From NCBI GenBank assembly GCA_963576725.1, contig OY755242.1, positions 64,112,324-64,176,323 of the forward strand: 64,000 nucleotides of DNA, in the 5' to 3' direction. The position numbers and the translations under genes are program-made. This DNA comes from Azorinus chamasolen. Lineage: Eukaryota > Mollusca > Bivalvia > Cardiida > Solecurtidae. Numbering within the stretch: position 1 is the stretch's first letter; every line of letters starts with the position of its first letter. Shown piece after piece: positions 1-11,164 of this stretch. The notes below the pieces were generated by a model. The model did not search any database. It saw nothing but the letters and a program-made list of their open reading frames with translations, and was not told the DNA's origin.

Positions 1-268
1 GGTCAAAAAGCACATGTAATTTACTGTGTATGGTTTTGAGTGGGTGGGGTAAAATTTAAAACTTGCTTAAAATTAGATTAATTTTAAAAAATTCTTAACA
101 ATAGCTTAAATGATATCAGTGTACAAAGTTACTAAATGAAGTAAGGAAGGCTATGGAATGTGATATATATATTTGCTTATTAATAAATGTTTTTGAAAAG
201 TTTTTAAATGAAATGACATTGACTTCAAAGTCTTTCAGCAGTTTGTTTAAGAAATCATATCTGTTTAA

Positions 269-518
269 CCCTTTCCTTCATATACACACCTTTTCATGCA
301 TCTGCAAAGCTTTACAGAGTAGACCCAGATCAGACAGCTCCTATAGTAGCCATCTGATCAGTGTGTGCTGTTTGCTAAAGGAATTTGAAAGATATGTTTC
401 TTTAGTTTCTAAAATAGCTACAGTGCTCCACCTTCAATATTTTATTATTTATAACTATTTTGTTCATGAATATTCATAAGTTATTGAAATCTGGTATAAA
501 TATAGAACAGGTAAAGGG
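269..518 (+). mobile_element. TTAA-type MITE (family 1), copy 1
   Basis: About 250 bp starting TTAA-CCCTTTCC and ending AAAGGG-ATAA, so the ends are inverted and flanked by TTAA-like tetranucleotides, as in piggyBac-type elements. It contains the recurrent hairpin built on GTAGACCCAGATCAGA and its complement (about 305-378). There is no transposase ORF. The same sequence recurs at 2942, 10720, 18176, 23690 and 54457. The piggyBac assignment is inferred from the TTAA target and CCC/GGG ends. Confidence 0.75.
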
Positions 519-734
519 ATAAGCATTATGGATAGGGGGAATCAAAAAAGGTTTTGAGTTCTGATACAGGTGATTAATCATGAGGACTGAAGGTCTGAGT
601 GGTTGATAAACCCTCGTCAGAACAAAAATATAATTTGGTAGCGGAATAAAATTTAAGCAACTACATGTATAACCTAACTTAATTGCTATCATGCAGGTCC
701 TATGTTTAAAAATATTTAAACCCTTTACTTCATG

Positions 735-845
735 ATAGATATGCCTTTTCACACCTTTGCAAATAGAGAAGACCCAGATCAGACAGCTCTAACAGGAGTT
801 AGTCTGGTCTGGGTCTGTTTTGTTTGCTTATTATATAGTACTCTA
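735..845. repeat. Hairpin repeat (GATCAGA hairpin), partial MITE
   Basis: A stem-loop with arms reading roughly AGACCCAGATCAGACAG and CTAGTCTGGTCTGGGTCT around an AACAGGAG loop. It resembles the hairpin inside the TTAA MITEs, but the flanking MITE sequence is largely lost. Confidence 0.6.
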
Positions 846-917
846 CATTATAGATATGACTTTCCACTATTTGTTGAGACATCAATTTATCACGTGCCTG
901 TATACACTTTTGGTTAA

Positions 918-1190
918 TTAACCTGTTACCTCATAAGCTATATTTAGAAGTGTCATATTGATTGAGATTTTCATATGGATATGAATCAGCTAAGAAATAT
1001 CGCGATATATCGGAATTCACAGAAAACTGTAAATATTTTGAGTTATAATATGATGTTTTTGAAGGAAAAACTTAAGAATTTTGTAGTTTTGAAGTTTTGA
1101 AACCAGTGTGATAAATAGAGCATTTGCTCCTTTGGAGCAAAAACTCTGTTTATCACAATGGTTTCAAAAAGTGACTTTTAAAGAGACCCA
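918..1190. mobile_element. TTAA-type MITE (family 2), degraded copy
   Basis: Recognised by the hairpin GATAAATAGAGCATTTGCTCC / GGAGCAAA...TTTATCACAATGG at about 1105-1170 and by a left part like the shared TTAACC..CCTCATA..GCTATATTTAGA end. The same family is seen at 2848, 57898, 58382, 61514, 61800, 62040, 62648 and 62825. Confidence 0.55.
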
Positions 1191-1264
1191 AACTATTACT
1201 CAGATTGTAAAGTTAGAAAATAGAGGCAGTCACAGTAATTATACCAAACAGAATACCAGAAGAT

Positions 1265-2590
1265 AAAATATATTTTGCAGTGTCACATATTGAGTCATTT
1301 CCTGTTATTGAAAGTCATTATTGTAGAAAAGATGGTAAAATATGTACCTGGGCCAAGAACTTAGTATTGCACTTATGTACAGGCTCTATTTAGAGAATTG
1401 CACAAAAAATGTCATCATGTCTCCCAGTCTCCCTCAACATAAACAAGCAATTTAATATCGCTTTTGACTAACCAATCAAGGATCAATGTGATCTATGCAA
1501 CTCATATAAAATGTCTCAAACTAAAAATGAAAGAAAAGTATGAAAGCCATATTAAAAATAATAAAGTTATCCAGAGAAAAAAAAAGAAACAGACCAGAAA
1601 ACAGTGACTCAACAGTCACAGCAGCATGCTTTGATCTTGAAGAGGTGCTAGTGACACCTAAGGCATTTGAATCTACCTTGAGTAATGCTTATGGCTATCT
1701 ATGGAATGAGTCTACTTCGGGAAGGGGAGCATGTGAAATTTCCAGCAGTGTCTTTGAATACTTAAGTTCAATGGTCAAAAAGGGGAGAAAAAAATATTCA
1801 GATAACTGTGGGGGACAAAATAAGAACAAGTATTACGTTTCAGTGTTGTGGTCATGTATGGACTGTATGTCTTGTAAAATTGAGCTAAAAGTACCTAGAA
1901 AGGGGTCATTACACAAAACGAAAATGACTTGGTTCATGCATGTATTGAAAGGATAAGTTGGTCATTTTGTATCTACACGACTGCCTAGTGGATATCTGTT
2001 ATCAGAGCTGCCCATCGCAAAAATCTGTATCATGTAAAAGATTTAGCTTTATTTTAATTTCAAGTCTGTATCAAAAATGGTAAAAAACATTGATCTTGAT
2101 ACAGACAAAAACAAAGTTCGCTGGACTGAAGTGAGATCTTTTAAACTTGAATCAACCAATCCAAACAAAGTAGTGATTAATATTCTGAAAGTGGGCTATC
2201 CTTCTAAAGCAAAATTAACAATGCCAAAAGAGAAAATCCCAGACTCGGTTTTACTGAGTCTGTTCATGAGTAGTAATTAAAAGTGCAACACTACTCACAC
2301 CCCCTAGCACCGGCTTAAGCAGAATTCAGAGTTTTCAAAACTTATTACATCAAAACTAATGATCAGAAAATATAACAACACTGAGAATGAAGTACAGGTA
2401 TGATGCAGTATGATTATGCAGGCACAGTTCACTATCTAGATTTACCCCAACGGTTAAGAAGGTACCATACTGAACTGAATGTACAAGATATTGTTCTCAA
2501 TCAGTTATATGATGAGGATCTAAAGATTATATCTGAGAAATTCAAAGACCTCATTTCGTTGTGCAGGTCAGGTCTTGAATTTTGACTGGA
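1265..2590 (+). pseudogene. Decayed DDE-type transposon ORF, family unassigned
   Basis: Fragments in several frames line up in one order and look like one broken protein. First comes a stretch reading IPEDKIYFAVSH (about 1262), then a KDQCDLCNSYK segment near 1480 with a CxxC pair. A 138-residue open frame (1540-1956) follows, containing YLWNE, a Gly-Ala-Cys-Glu segment and YSDNCGGQNKNKYY, where the Asp is a likely catalytic residue. After that come WTEVRSFKLE (2120-2270) and a tail with FKDLISLCRSGLEF (2400-2585). I recall this motif set from multi-copy, transposon-derived proteins of molluscs, cnidarians and arthropods, but cannot name the superfamily. Stops and frameshifts between the blocks (for example after 1956) mean no full protein can be made. 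I see no terminal repeats. Confidence 0.6.
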
Positions 2591-2847
2591 TCCATGGATT
2601 GGTTCAAGAGTTATGGTCCTTTCTAACTGAACCCTTAAACTGCTTACTAAGCATGCCAATAGTTGCACCAGCAAACAGTGTAGGCTCTCTCATCAGAGTC
2701 TGTAGTCTGCCATAGGAAATCTTCATATCCACAAACTAAACTATTGTCAACGCATAATAATTTGCTGCTCACCCTCAGTTTGTATGAAAATGTACCTAAT
2801 TAATATTCATAGAAAGAGGAATAGTTTTAATTTATTTAGCGGGTTAA

Positions 2848-3312
2848 CCCATTCCCTCATATTGATGCCTTTTGACGCCTCTGTAAGTCACCTTTTGAAA
2901 TCGTTGTGATAAATATAGCAATTGCTCCAAAGGAGCTTTAACCCTTTCCCTCATATAAACTTGTTTTCACGCATCAGCAAACAAAGTAGACCCAGATCAG
3001 AAGCTCCTCTAGGAGCTGTCTGATCAGGGTCTACTCTGTTTGCTAACAGAATTTCAAAGATCTGTGTCTTTACTTTCTAAAATGGCTACAATGTTCCACC
3101 TTCCATATTTCATAATAACCTTATTGTCCATGAATATTCAGTAGGTATTGAAATCTGCAATAAACATAGAACAGGGAATGGGTTAATGCTCTATTTATCA
3201 CAACGGTTTCAAAACTACAACATTCTGAAATTTTCATTATTCTAGTAAATCCTCCTTTTCAGTGTATTCATTCAAAGAGGTTGAGTCTATACATAGCCAA
3301 TGAGGTAATGGG
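2848..3312 (+). mobile_element. TTAA-type MITE (family 2) interrupted by a nested MITE
   Basis: Outer element begins TTAA-CCCATTCCCTCAT (TTAA at 2844-2847) and ends AATGGG-TTAA (TTAA at 3313-3316). Its central hairpin (CAATTGCTCC AAAGGAGC ... TGCTCTATTTATCAC) is split by the family 1 copy at 2942-3182. Without the insert the element is about 220 bp. Confidence 0.75.
2942..3182 (+). mobile_element. TTAA-type MITE (family 1), copy 2, nested
   Basis: 241 bp, perfectly flanked by TTAA (2938-2941 and 3183-3186), with ends CCCTTTCCCTCAT and CAGGGAATGGG. It contains the GATCAGA hairpin at 2980-3055. It lies inside a family 2 MITE, so family 1 was active after family 2 had inserted. Confidence 0.85.
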
Positions 3313-3659
3313 TTAAGGGTTAAATTCTTCAGAAATGTTTGTGTCAAGAGTGCAAGGTGAGGGCATCCATGTCCTCTGGACACAAGGCTAGTAAATTTAT
3401 ACAAAATTTGAATTCTGACAAACATTGAAGACCTTTATCAAAGTGTTCCTTCAGGAGACCTCTAATCTGGGTCTACAAGATTTAACTTGGTTTGCGCCCT
3501 ACACCCTTACTTCCCACACTGAAAGGGTTATACAGTCAACCAGAAATACTGGTGGACACTGTCAGTCATACGCTAAAAGGTTGGAGTTATCTTTTAAAAA
3601 TAATGTCAAGTAATAATGATCAAAATAAAAGGGAAATACTGTTCTTTAGCTTCAACCCT

Positions 3660-3990
3660 ACAGCATGTTATAATAAGTATTGCAAACAGTATAGACCCAT
3701 ATCAGAGAGCTCCTCTCATAAGGGTCTGCACTGTTCGTGATTTCAAAGTCAGATTCTGTTAAAATACCAAAATTGCATAAGTAACTGATAAAATAAACTG
3801 GTCTAAAGTTTAAGGTTGGCATTAGACCAATACCAAAAGGGTTAATCAATCAGCCTTTTTTGCCATTTTCTTCATATTATTCTTTCTACATTATACTTCT
3901 TATGCATTTGCAAACTGGCTGCACAGTCTGATCAAACAGCTGCTACATGAAGTGTATGATCAGAGTCTGCACTGTTCCCCATGGGATCTG
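3660..3990. repeat. Two degenerate GATCAGA-type hairpins
   Basis: Stem-loops at about 3684-3742 and 3908-3982 keep the CAAACAG / CTGTTC closing stem and an inner GATCA stem. The second has different inner arms (CAGTCTGATCAAACAG versus GTATGATCAGAGTCTGC). No coding signal was seen from 3200 to 4400. Confidence 0.5.
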
Positions 3991-4454
3991 TTTTTGGGGA
4001 AGGTTTTACCTTGCCTGCTATGGGAAAATATCTTCATACACTTGAAAGTATAATTAAATAAGTTAAATCATATAAATGGGTGGGTTTTGAGATTAACAGA
4101 CAGGTCATAGTTTAAAGAATAAGAGTATTCCTGCTTTTCAGTAGTTCAACAATAATCTTGGGACAGTTCATGGAAGGATGTGTGAAGCATAAATATTCAT
4201 TGAGCAAAGGACTGATGAAATCAATCATTGGTGAAATTTACATTATAGAAATAGTCTATTATTAATCTTTATCTTTATCATTTTATGTTAAAAATACAAA
4301 GAACTGGCAGATATGAACTTAAAATTACAATTATGTATTGTTCTAAATGTTTTATTTTGTTCTCTTGTCAATTTGGTAAAAAAATATTAATAATCGACTA
4401 AAGCCTACTTGAGTTAATACTTATTTTACAAGTATATACCCTCCAATATTCTAC

Positions 4455-4645
4455 ATATCTTATGTGCAAAACTATGACTAGCTTGACTTAGGTATAGTTT
4501 TGCGCTGAGTTTTTATCTGAAAGACATTGATTTTCAGTGCAAAAGTATAACTAACTTGACTTAGGTATAGTTTTGCGCTGAGTTTTTAACTAAAAGACGT
4601 CAATTTTCAGTGCAAAACTATAGCTAACTCAAAAAAGTTATTAAA
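4455..4645 (+). repeat. ~105-bp tandem duplication with internal palindrome
   Basis: The block AGCTTGACTTAGGTATAG-TTTTGCGCTGAGTTTTTA occurs twice (about 4476 and 4555). GCAAAACTAT at each unit start is the inverted partner of ATAGTTTTGC, so each unit can fold. A third fragment of the motif (TAGTTTTGCGCTGAG) is at 4808-4822. Confidence 0.7.
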
Positions 4646-4984
4646 AACCTCAAAAACATGGTTTTAAAAGAAAATCAACATTATCATAAGTTTAAAGACT
4701 TTTGTAGGAATAGATAACTATAAAAATATAAACAAGAGATCATATAGGAAAAAGAAAAAACAGTTTTTTTGCTCTCCTGTAAAATTTTCTAAAATGGAGT
4801 TAGCCTAGTTTTGCGCTGAGCCATCGATATGCTTAACAACATAGTTATTTATTACTTTTATTCAAATTGAAATTAAATATTTATACTTATTTCTTTTGTT
4901 GTATGTTTTATTCTCCCTTTCTATTGCTATGAAGTGCCATTTGTATATATAAATCCTTAATTAAATACATAATTTTTATTAAAG
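4646..4984. other. AT-rich spacer, nothing recognised
   Basis: Low-complexity AT-rich DNA with a fragment of the preceding repeat near 4808. No exon-like or repeat structure beyond that. Confidence 0.5.
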
Positions 4985-5096
4985 TGGGGTTTTGTCCATG
5001 TGGGGTATTGTCCTGCTGGGGTTTCGTCCTAGTGGGGTATTGTCCTGTGGGGTTACGTCCTAGTGGGGTTACGTCCTAGTGGGGTTTTGTCCTACA
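4985..5096 (+). repeat. Minisatellite, ~16-18 bp unit GTGGGGTTTTGTCCTA
   Basis: Six to seven imperfect copies of AGTGGGGTTnyGTCCT in tandem. The complement contains GGACGAAACCCC. A second G-rich array with GGACGAAACGACC lies at 8175-8256, so the two may be related. Confidence 0.85.
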
Positions 5097-5329
5097 CCCC
5101 TTCTGGCTAAATCCATAGACCTGTACTGTTTATAGACCCCTACCAGCGCTTTGCCCTGGACCCACCAGGGGCCTTGCAGCCCCCTGGACCCCAGCATATA
5201 TTTCAGTTTTACGCCCCCTCTAACAACAATTCCTGGATCCGCCCCTGCTCTGTTTGTCAATATAATTTGATATAAAACATTTGCTAACACAATAGAGTAG
5301 ACCCAGATCTTTACAATGACGACAGATGA

Positions 5330-5520
5330 GCGTTGGCACCCGCTTGCGGTGCTCTTGTTTTTGCCCTCTCTGTTTGTCACCAACTTTAACATTGGTCATA
5401 ACTTTTGAGCCAGTACAGATAGAGACTTGATATTTGGTATGCATATGTATCTTATACAGCGACAGATTTTGAGGGGTGACATGTCAAGGTCATCATTTTT
5501 TGACCTTGACCTAGTTTGGA
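5330..5520 (-). repeat. Fragment of TGACCTTGAC-type tandem element
   Basis: On the minus strand this reads through TGACCTTGACATGTCACC..., CATACCAAATATCAAGTCTC and AAAAGTTATGACCAATG, matching the units of the tandem block at 59590-60690. About one unit is present. Confidence 0.75.
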
Positions 5521-5721
5521 TTCTGAATTTATTGTCAAGGATGCCACTTGTGGCATTAATATGTATTGAACACAGTCTTGTTAGTATTTCTAAAAACGAG
5601 GAAAATGGGTACTACATATTATTATGTAAAATGTATCGTATTATACCAGTTTGCTGCCAATTGTGTGCATATTTATCAAAACGAAAAATCATTCACTTCC
5701 CCAATCTTTACAATATTTCAG

Positions 5722-5833
5722 ACAAAGTATCTTGTGAAGGTTGCCACCCACTATGGGGAATGGTCCAAGGAGGAACATTACCGGCCTTTTGAGTTTCAAA
5801 TTGCAGGCAATGATTGGACTGGTATTACTGAAG
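5722..5833 (+). CDS. Isolated internal exon of an unidentified host gene
   Basis: A 112-nt segment bounded by a good acceptor (AATATTTCAG, AG at 5720-5721) and a strong donor (GAAG|GTAAG at 5834). It is open from acceptor to donor and reads TKYLVKVATHYGEWSKEEHY followed by RPFEFQIAGNDWTGITE, entering in phase 0 and leaving in phase 1. The composition (Trp, Tyr, charged residues) is unlike the surrounding AT-rich repeats and looks like a folded beta-rich domain. I do not recognise the family and found no convincing partner exon nearby. It may belong to a gene whose other exons lie outside the window, or be a retained gene fragment. Confidence 0.5.
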
Positions 5834-6041
5834 GTAAGAATTAGAATTTCATGACCAATTACAGTAACATGTATGTACAGTATTTACAAATATATGTCCA
5901 CATTACCATTTGGTGGTGCGATAGAGGGCGATGTATTCAGCTTGAGGCGTTCTTGGGAATATCTATTCTCTCAAAAAATGCCTTTTGCATTTTCCGCTCC
6001 GCCGAACAAGATGGCCACCAGAGCAAAAAATAGAATTTTGT

Positions 6042-6480
6042 TTTTAGCTCACCAGAGCACAAAGTGTTCAGAGTGAGCTTTTGTGATCGCCTGATGTCCG
6101 TCCGCGTGCGTCGTCTGTCGTCAACAATTTGAACCTTTAAAAATCTTCTGAATCTACAGGGTGCTCAGCTTTTATCTTTGGCACATAGCTTAACCTATAG
6201 GTCCTCTACAAAAGTTATACAAAGTATGTCCCTGGAGTCACAATTGGCCCCACCCTGGGGGTGTCAAGTTTTCAATAGAAACATGTAGTGAAAACTTAAA
6301 AACTTCTCCTCTGAAACTGGAATTTTCTCAGCTTTCATATTTGGCACATAGCATCATGTTCAGGTCCTCTACAAAAATTATATAAATAATGCCCCTGGGG
6401 TTGAAATTGGCCCCGCCCCAGGGGTGGCAAGTTTTCTGTAGCTGACTGCGGTTCAAACTGCCCTTCTGGTCACTAGTATC
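6042..6480 (+). mobile_element. Pearl-like element, family A (GCTCACC header), truncated
   Basis: Starts with the hairpin header GCTCACCAGAGCACAAAGTG...GTGAGC, then a TCCGTCCGCG-rich run and CAACAATTTGAACCTTTAAAA. About two ~160-bp units follow, with the landmarks GGCACATAGC, AGGTCCTCTACAAAA, AAATTGGCCCCGCCCC and TTTTCAATAGAAACA. The tail seen in longer copies (17295-17345) is missing. The pearl/HINE-type label is by architecture. Confidence 0.7.
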
Positions 6481-6895
6481 TTCTTGTCAAAAACTACATG
6501 TCCCAGAGCTTAGATATTTGGTGTATGGATTTACTTAGTTTACCTTTATGAATTTTGTTAATATCATAGTTCTGAGGTTAAAATTGGCCCTATCCTCTGG
6601 GTTTTACTTTAAAATAGGCATTTTCACAGCAGTTAAAGGTTTCTCCTTATTAATAACAACCCAGTGCACTGAGACTAAGCTTGCCAGTTCCAGTGTTTAT
6701 GTAATTTTTACCCTTAGTCTGATCAGTAGGGTAGAAATTGTGTTTAGCCAAATAAATAACACACACTCATTTTAGATTGAGAAAACTATGTGTATAATTC
6801 TCAAAATGCTTTTTGCATATCTATGTCCTGCATTAAGCTCTCAGATATCAATATTACCTGAATACAAGTCAAGTGTTCTATGCTCCAGCATTATT

Positions 6896-7980
6896 ATACG
6901 CCCACCTAATAAAGGTGGTCGTATATTGTCGTGGCCCTGTCCGTCCGTTCGTTCGTTCGTTCGTTCGTCCATCAACATTTTGCTTGTCCGCTGTTTTCTG
7001 GGAAAACTATTAGACAGATATTAATGAAACTTCACACAAATGTTTAATGCATCAAGATCTGAAGCTGAGTTGATTCTGAGGTTCATTTGATTTTTCATTT
7101 CAGAGTTATGGCCCTTGTCCTTAAAAAATATGTAAATAGTTTGTCCGCTGTTTTCTTGGAAAACTATTTGAGAGATATTAATGAACCTTCACACAAATGT
7201 TTAATGCATCAAGATCTGAAGCTGAGTCGATTCTGAGGTTCATTTGATTTGTCGTTTCGGAGTTATGGCCCTTTTACTTAAAAAATAATGCAAATACATG
7301 CAAATAGTTTGTCCGCTGTTTTCTGGGAAAACTATTTGACTGATATTAATGAAACTTCACACAAATGTTTAATGCATTAAGATCTGAAGCTGAGTTGATT
7401 CTGAGATTCATTTGATTTGTCGTTTCGGAGTTATGGCCCTTTTACTTAAAAAATAATGCAAATACATGCAAATAGTTTGTCCACTGTTTTCTGGGAAAAC
7501 TATTTGACTGATATTAATGGAACTACACACAAATGTTAAATGCATCAAGATCTGAAGCTGAGCTGATTCTGAGGTTCATTTGATTTTTCATTTCAGAGTT
7601 ATGGCCCATGTCCTTAAAAAATATGCAAATAGTTTGTCGGCCGTTTTCTGGGAAAACTGTTTGACAGATATTAATGAAACTTCACAAAAATGTTTAATGC
7701 ATCAAGATCTGATGCTGAGTCGATTCTGAGGTTCATTTGATTTGTCGTTTTGGAGTTATGGTCCTTTTACTTAAAAAAAAATGCAAATATATGGAAATAG
7801 TTTGTCTGCTGTTTTCTGGCAAAACTGTTTGACAGAAATTAATGAAACTTCATACACAAGTTAAATGCATCAAGACCTGAAGCTAAGTTGATTCTGGGGA
7901 TCATTTGATTTGTTGTTTCGGAGTTATGGCCCTTGCACTTAAAAAATAATGCAAATTTATGCAAATATGAGGATGTCCAT
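6896..7980 (+). mobile_element. Pearl-like element, family B (CCACCT/AGGTGG header), six tandem units
   Basis: A hairpin header (CCACCTAATAAAGGTGG, 6902-6918) is followed by CCGTCCGTTCGTTCG repeats (6940-6970). Six tandem copies then start with GTCCGCTGTTTTCTGG at about 6985, 7143, 7311, 7479, 7635 and 7803. Spacing alternates between ~157 and 168 bp because of a 12-bp indel near AAATACATGC. Each unit ends in GGAGTTATGGCCCTT. No ORF of note. Confidence 0.85.
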
Positions 7981-8174
7981 AACTTTTTCATTTGAAATGA
8001 TATTTACTTCAATTTTTTTTATATGGTTAAACCTTAAAGTGACGATTCTAAAGAGTGGTCAAAACATAGGATTTGATGGAGGCATAAAGAAAATACTAAG
8101 GAAAAAGTTTGTTTCTGGAGCCTTGTTGTTTCGGAAACAGTGACATGCATTGTTGTAAGGAGGGAATCGTTATT

Positions 8175-8260
8175 GAGAGGGCCGTTGTAGGGAGGGAGCA
8201 CTGTAGTGAGCGAAACAACCAGGTGGGCGAAACGACCAAGGGGACGAAACGACCATGTAC
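8175..8260 (+). repeat. Short G-rich minisatellite (GGGCGAAACGACCA)
   Basis: Three to four imperfect ~17-bp units containing CGAAACRACCA. It directly follows a fragment (8038-8085) of the hairpin family also seen at 40020 and 43200. Confidence 0.6.
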
Positions 8261-8930
8261 AGAACATCCTGGGAATTTCCGAACATTTACCAATATTGTG
8301 AGGAACCTTTTAATTGTTATGTTATGATTAAAATAGGATTTTCCTAACATTTACCAATATTGTGAGGAACCTTGTAATTGCTATGTTATTAAAATAGGAT
8401 TTTCAGTAGACTTTTTCAAATTTTATTTCGTTTCTTCAAAAATTGTTAATGATGGTGCAGTGATTTCCCGCATTAGGATGCAATGTTTAGACATGGAACT
8501 CCCATTTGCATGTAGCTGTGCATCCTTGGGACTCGCAAATTTTTTTTATTAAAGGTTCTGTCTACCCCTATTTGTCGCGATAGTTAGATAGTAATTCAGT
8601 CAATCAAGAACTATCGCCGATAGTTAATTCAACTAGCGGTAGTTCCAAAAGTTGTCTTACATGTATGGCGTCACTTAACATAACAATTGCAGCAAATTTT
8701 GTGTGTATTGGAAAAACTCGTGTAGATGCTTTCTAGTTTCCACTGCATCAGCATTACACTGAACCTGGGTATACTTCAGAATCAAACACAAAAATCTCGG
8801 GGCTCTTGAATTAAGTTCACAATCTGTTGACTTTTAGTAATAAATAATTTGTCAATGAAACGTTGCAGCATTTTATGTCTCTCTAGGGTCTCTCTTGTTT
8901 TAAAGGTCCCTGTTTAGTGTTTGGACCAGT
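8261..8930. other. Unassigned AT-rich DNA with a short direct duplication
   Basis: AACATTTACCAATATTGTG is duplicated at about 8281 and 8347. An ACTATCGCGATAGTT-like inverted motif is at 8570-8645. No gene seen. Confidence 0.5.
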
Positions 8931-8933
8931 TTT

Positions 8934-10430
8934 TAGCTCACCAGAGCACAAAGTGCTCAGGGTGAGCTATTGTGATCACCTGATGTCCGTCATTCGTCGG
9001 CGTGCGTCGTCAGTCGTCAACAATTTGAACCTTTAAAAACCTTCTCCTCTGAATCTACAGGATTCTCAGCTTTCATCTTTGGCACATAGAATCATCTGTA
9101 GGCCCTCTACAAATTTTTTATCAATATTGGCCCTGGGGTCAAAATTGGCCCTGCCCCATGGGTGTCTTGTTTTCAATAGAAACATATAGTGAAAACTTTG
9201 AAAATCTTCTCCTGAAACTTGAAGGTTCTCAGCTTTCATATTTGGCACAAAGCATCATGTTTAGGTCCTCATCAAAAGTTATATAAATGATGTCCCTGGG
9301 GTCAAAATTGGCCCCGTCCCAGGGGTGAGAAGTTTTCAATAGAAACATATACAGTAAAATGGCGATGATCCGAGGACTGTCGGGAACTGAGAAAATGCTC
9401 GGATTACCGCTACCCTCGGATTATCCATGAATTCATACTTTGTGGATTCAACGCGTCAAATATATCGTACAGTGTATGCACATACATGTGTTTTTGCCTA
9501 CAGAATGCTTAACAGATAAATTGACATGTTTGCGTATTTTTGGAAAAGTCTCGTTCAACCAAACGCTTATTAAGAGAGTAAACAGTCTTTATAGAGTATT
9601 TCAGACGAATAACACAGAGTGTTCCGATTATTAATTAATTCAACTCGCCCTGATTTTTCTTATCACGAAACAGTACGGGAGCGAAGCGATGTTGTTTTTT
9701 AACATCCAGAACTAAAATCAAATGTCGACAAATGGAAATTTAGGCAAACTAAAATCCATAAGTATGAGATTAGAAGCTACGACTGTTCTATGTCAAATAG
9801 TTTGAAACCAAATTTGGGTTTATTGTGAAGGGTCCGTTAAACGGAGCAAATTACAGTGAAACTTCGGTCTCGGCTGTGAATGGTAGCAAACTAACTCAGT
9901 GGCACCTCTAATTGCTGGGGGCACACGAAGTCGCGAGACATCAACAATGGAGGTGTGATAAATTAACTTCGAAGTGTCCGCGATGCATGCTCGGATTAGG
10001 CAGGTAAATTAATGAAGCAATTGACTGAAGGGACCGAGAAGCGTGCTCGAAAAATCGGATTATCGAGACTCGGATTACACGGTACATAGTTGTATTGAAA
10101 TAATAGATTTCATGTCCGGACCATACAAATTTCCTCGGATTAGACCATATACTCGGAAAATCGCTCCTCGGATTATCGCCGTTTTACTGTATAGTGAACT
10201 TTGAAAATCTCATCCTCTGAAACTGGATGGTTCATAGCTTTCATATTTGGCACATAGCATCATGTTCAGGTCTTCTACTAAAGTTCTATAAATCATGCCC
10301 CTGGGGTCAAAATTGGCCCCACCCCAGGGGTAGCAAGGTTTTCAAAGCTGACTTAGAAGTGGCTATTTTTAGACATTTACTGGTGTCTATTTTTAGCATA
10401 CCTTTAAAGATAGGTTATCTCTCTTTTTGA
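8934..10430 (+). mobile_element. Pearl-like element, family A, split by a TA element
   Basis: Header hairpin at 8936-8970 (GCTCACC...GGTGAGC), TCGTCGGCGTGCGTCGTC run, then family A units to 9349. The sequence breaks at AGAAACATA and resumes at 10190 with TATAGTGAACTTTGAAAA, continuing to about 10430. The interrupting element is 9352-10189. Confidence 0.8.
9352..10189. mobile_element. Non-autonomous Tigger/pogo-like element
   Basis: 838 bp flanked by TA (9350-9351 and 10190-10191). Inverted ends read CAGTAAAATGGCGATGATCC on the left, and on the complement of the right end CAGTAAAACGGCGATAATCC. Several internal CTCGGATTA repeats are present. No transposase ORF is recognisable. The CAGT start and TA target are usual for the pogo/Tigger branch of Tc1/mariner. 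The insertion sits cleanly inside a family A unit. Confidence 0.85.
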
Positions 10431-10573
10431 TAACAATTGGATTGCCTTCCTTGTTGGTAGAAAATCTGCAGTAATATTGCAGACCCAAACAAAGAAAATT
10501 GTTAAAGTTATATCTTGCCTGTTGCACATTAATTTTAATAGGACAATTTACCCTTTACTCCTTAAATAGGCCT

Positions 10574-10656
10574 TTCTACACATTTGCAAACAGATTAGAC
10601 CCAGATCAGATGGCTTATGTAGTAGCCATCTGATCAATCTGCTGTTTGCTTGTGAT
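10574..10656. repeat. GATCAGA-type hairpin
   Basis: Stem CAGATTAGACCCAGATCAGATGGC / GCCATCTGATCA...CTGTTTGC around TTATGTAGTA. The inner arm bases differ from other copies but still pair. Confidence 0.6.
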
Positions 10657-10719
10657 ATGATATAGTGCAAATTGCATTACATTATTTTCATTTTGTGTAC
10701 TTACTTATATATTTACTAA

Positions 10720-10959
10720 CCCTTTCCCTCATGTCAACACCTTTTCACACATTTGCAAACATAGCAGACCCAGATCAGATTGCTCCTATAGCAGGTGTCT
10801 GATCAGGGCCCGCTCTGTTTGTCAATGGACTTTGAAAGATGTTTCTTTATTTTCTAAAATGGCTACACTGTCCCACCTTCCATATTTCATTATAACTATT
10901 TTGTCCATGAATATTCAGTAGGTATTGAAATTTGGAATAAACATAGAACAGGGGAAGGG
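10720..10959 (+). mobile_element. TTAA-type MITE (family 1), copy 3
   Basis: About 240 bp with ends CCCTTTCCCTCAT and ACAGGGGAAGGG, flanked by CTAA and TTGA (eroded TTAA). It carries the GATCAGA hairpin at 10757-10822. Confidence 0.8.
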
Positions 10960-11164
10960 TTGAAAATAAATTAAGATATGAACAATAATAACTCATGAAG
11001 GTGTAACAAAAATATCTCAAATTTTGAACATAAGTATAGATTAATATATTCTTTCTGAAATTCAACCAATTTGCCCAGGGAGAGGGTATACATACTTTTG
11101 TGCATGCCCTTCTTTAGATTTACATTGTTATATGTTTTCATTTACAATTTCTTAAAATTTCTTT

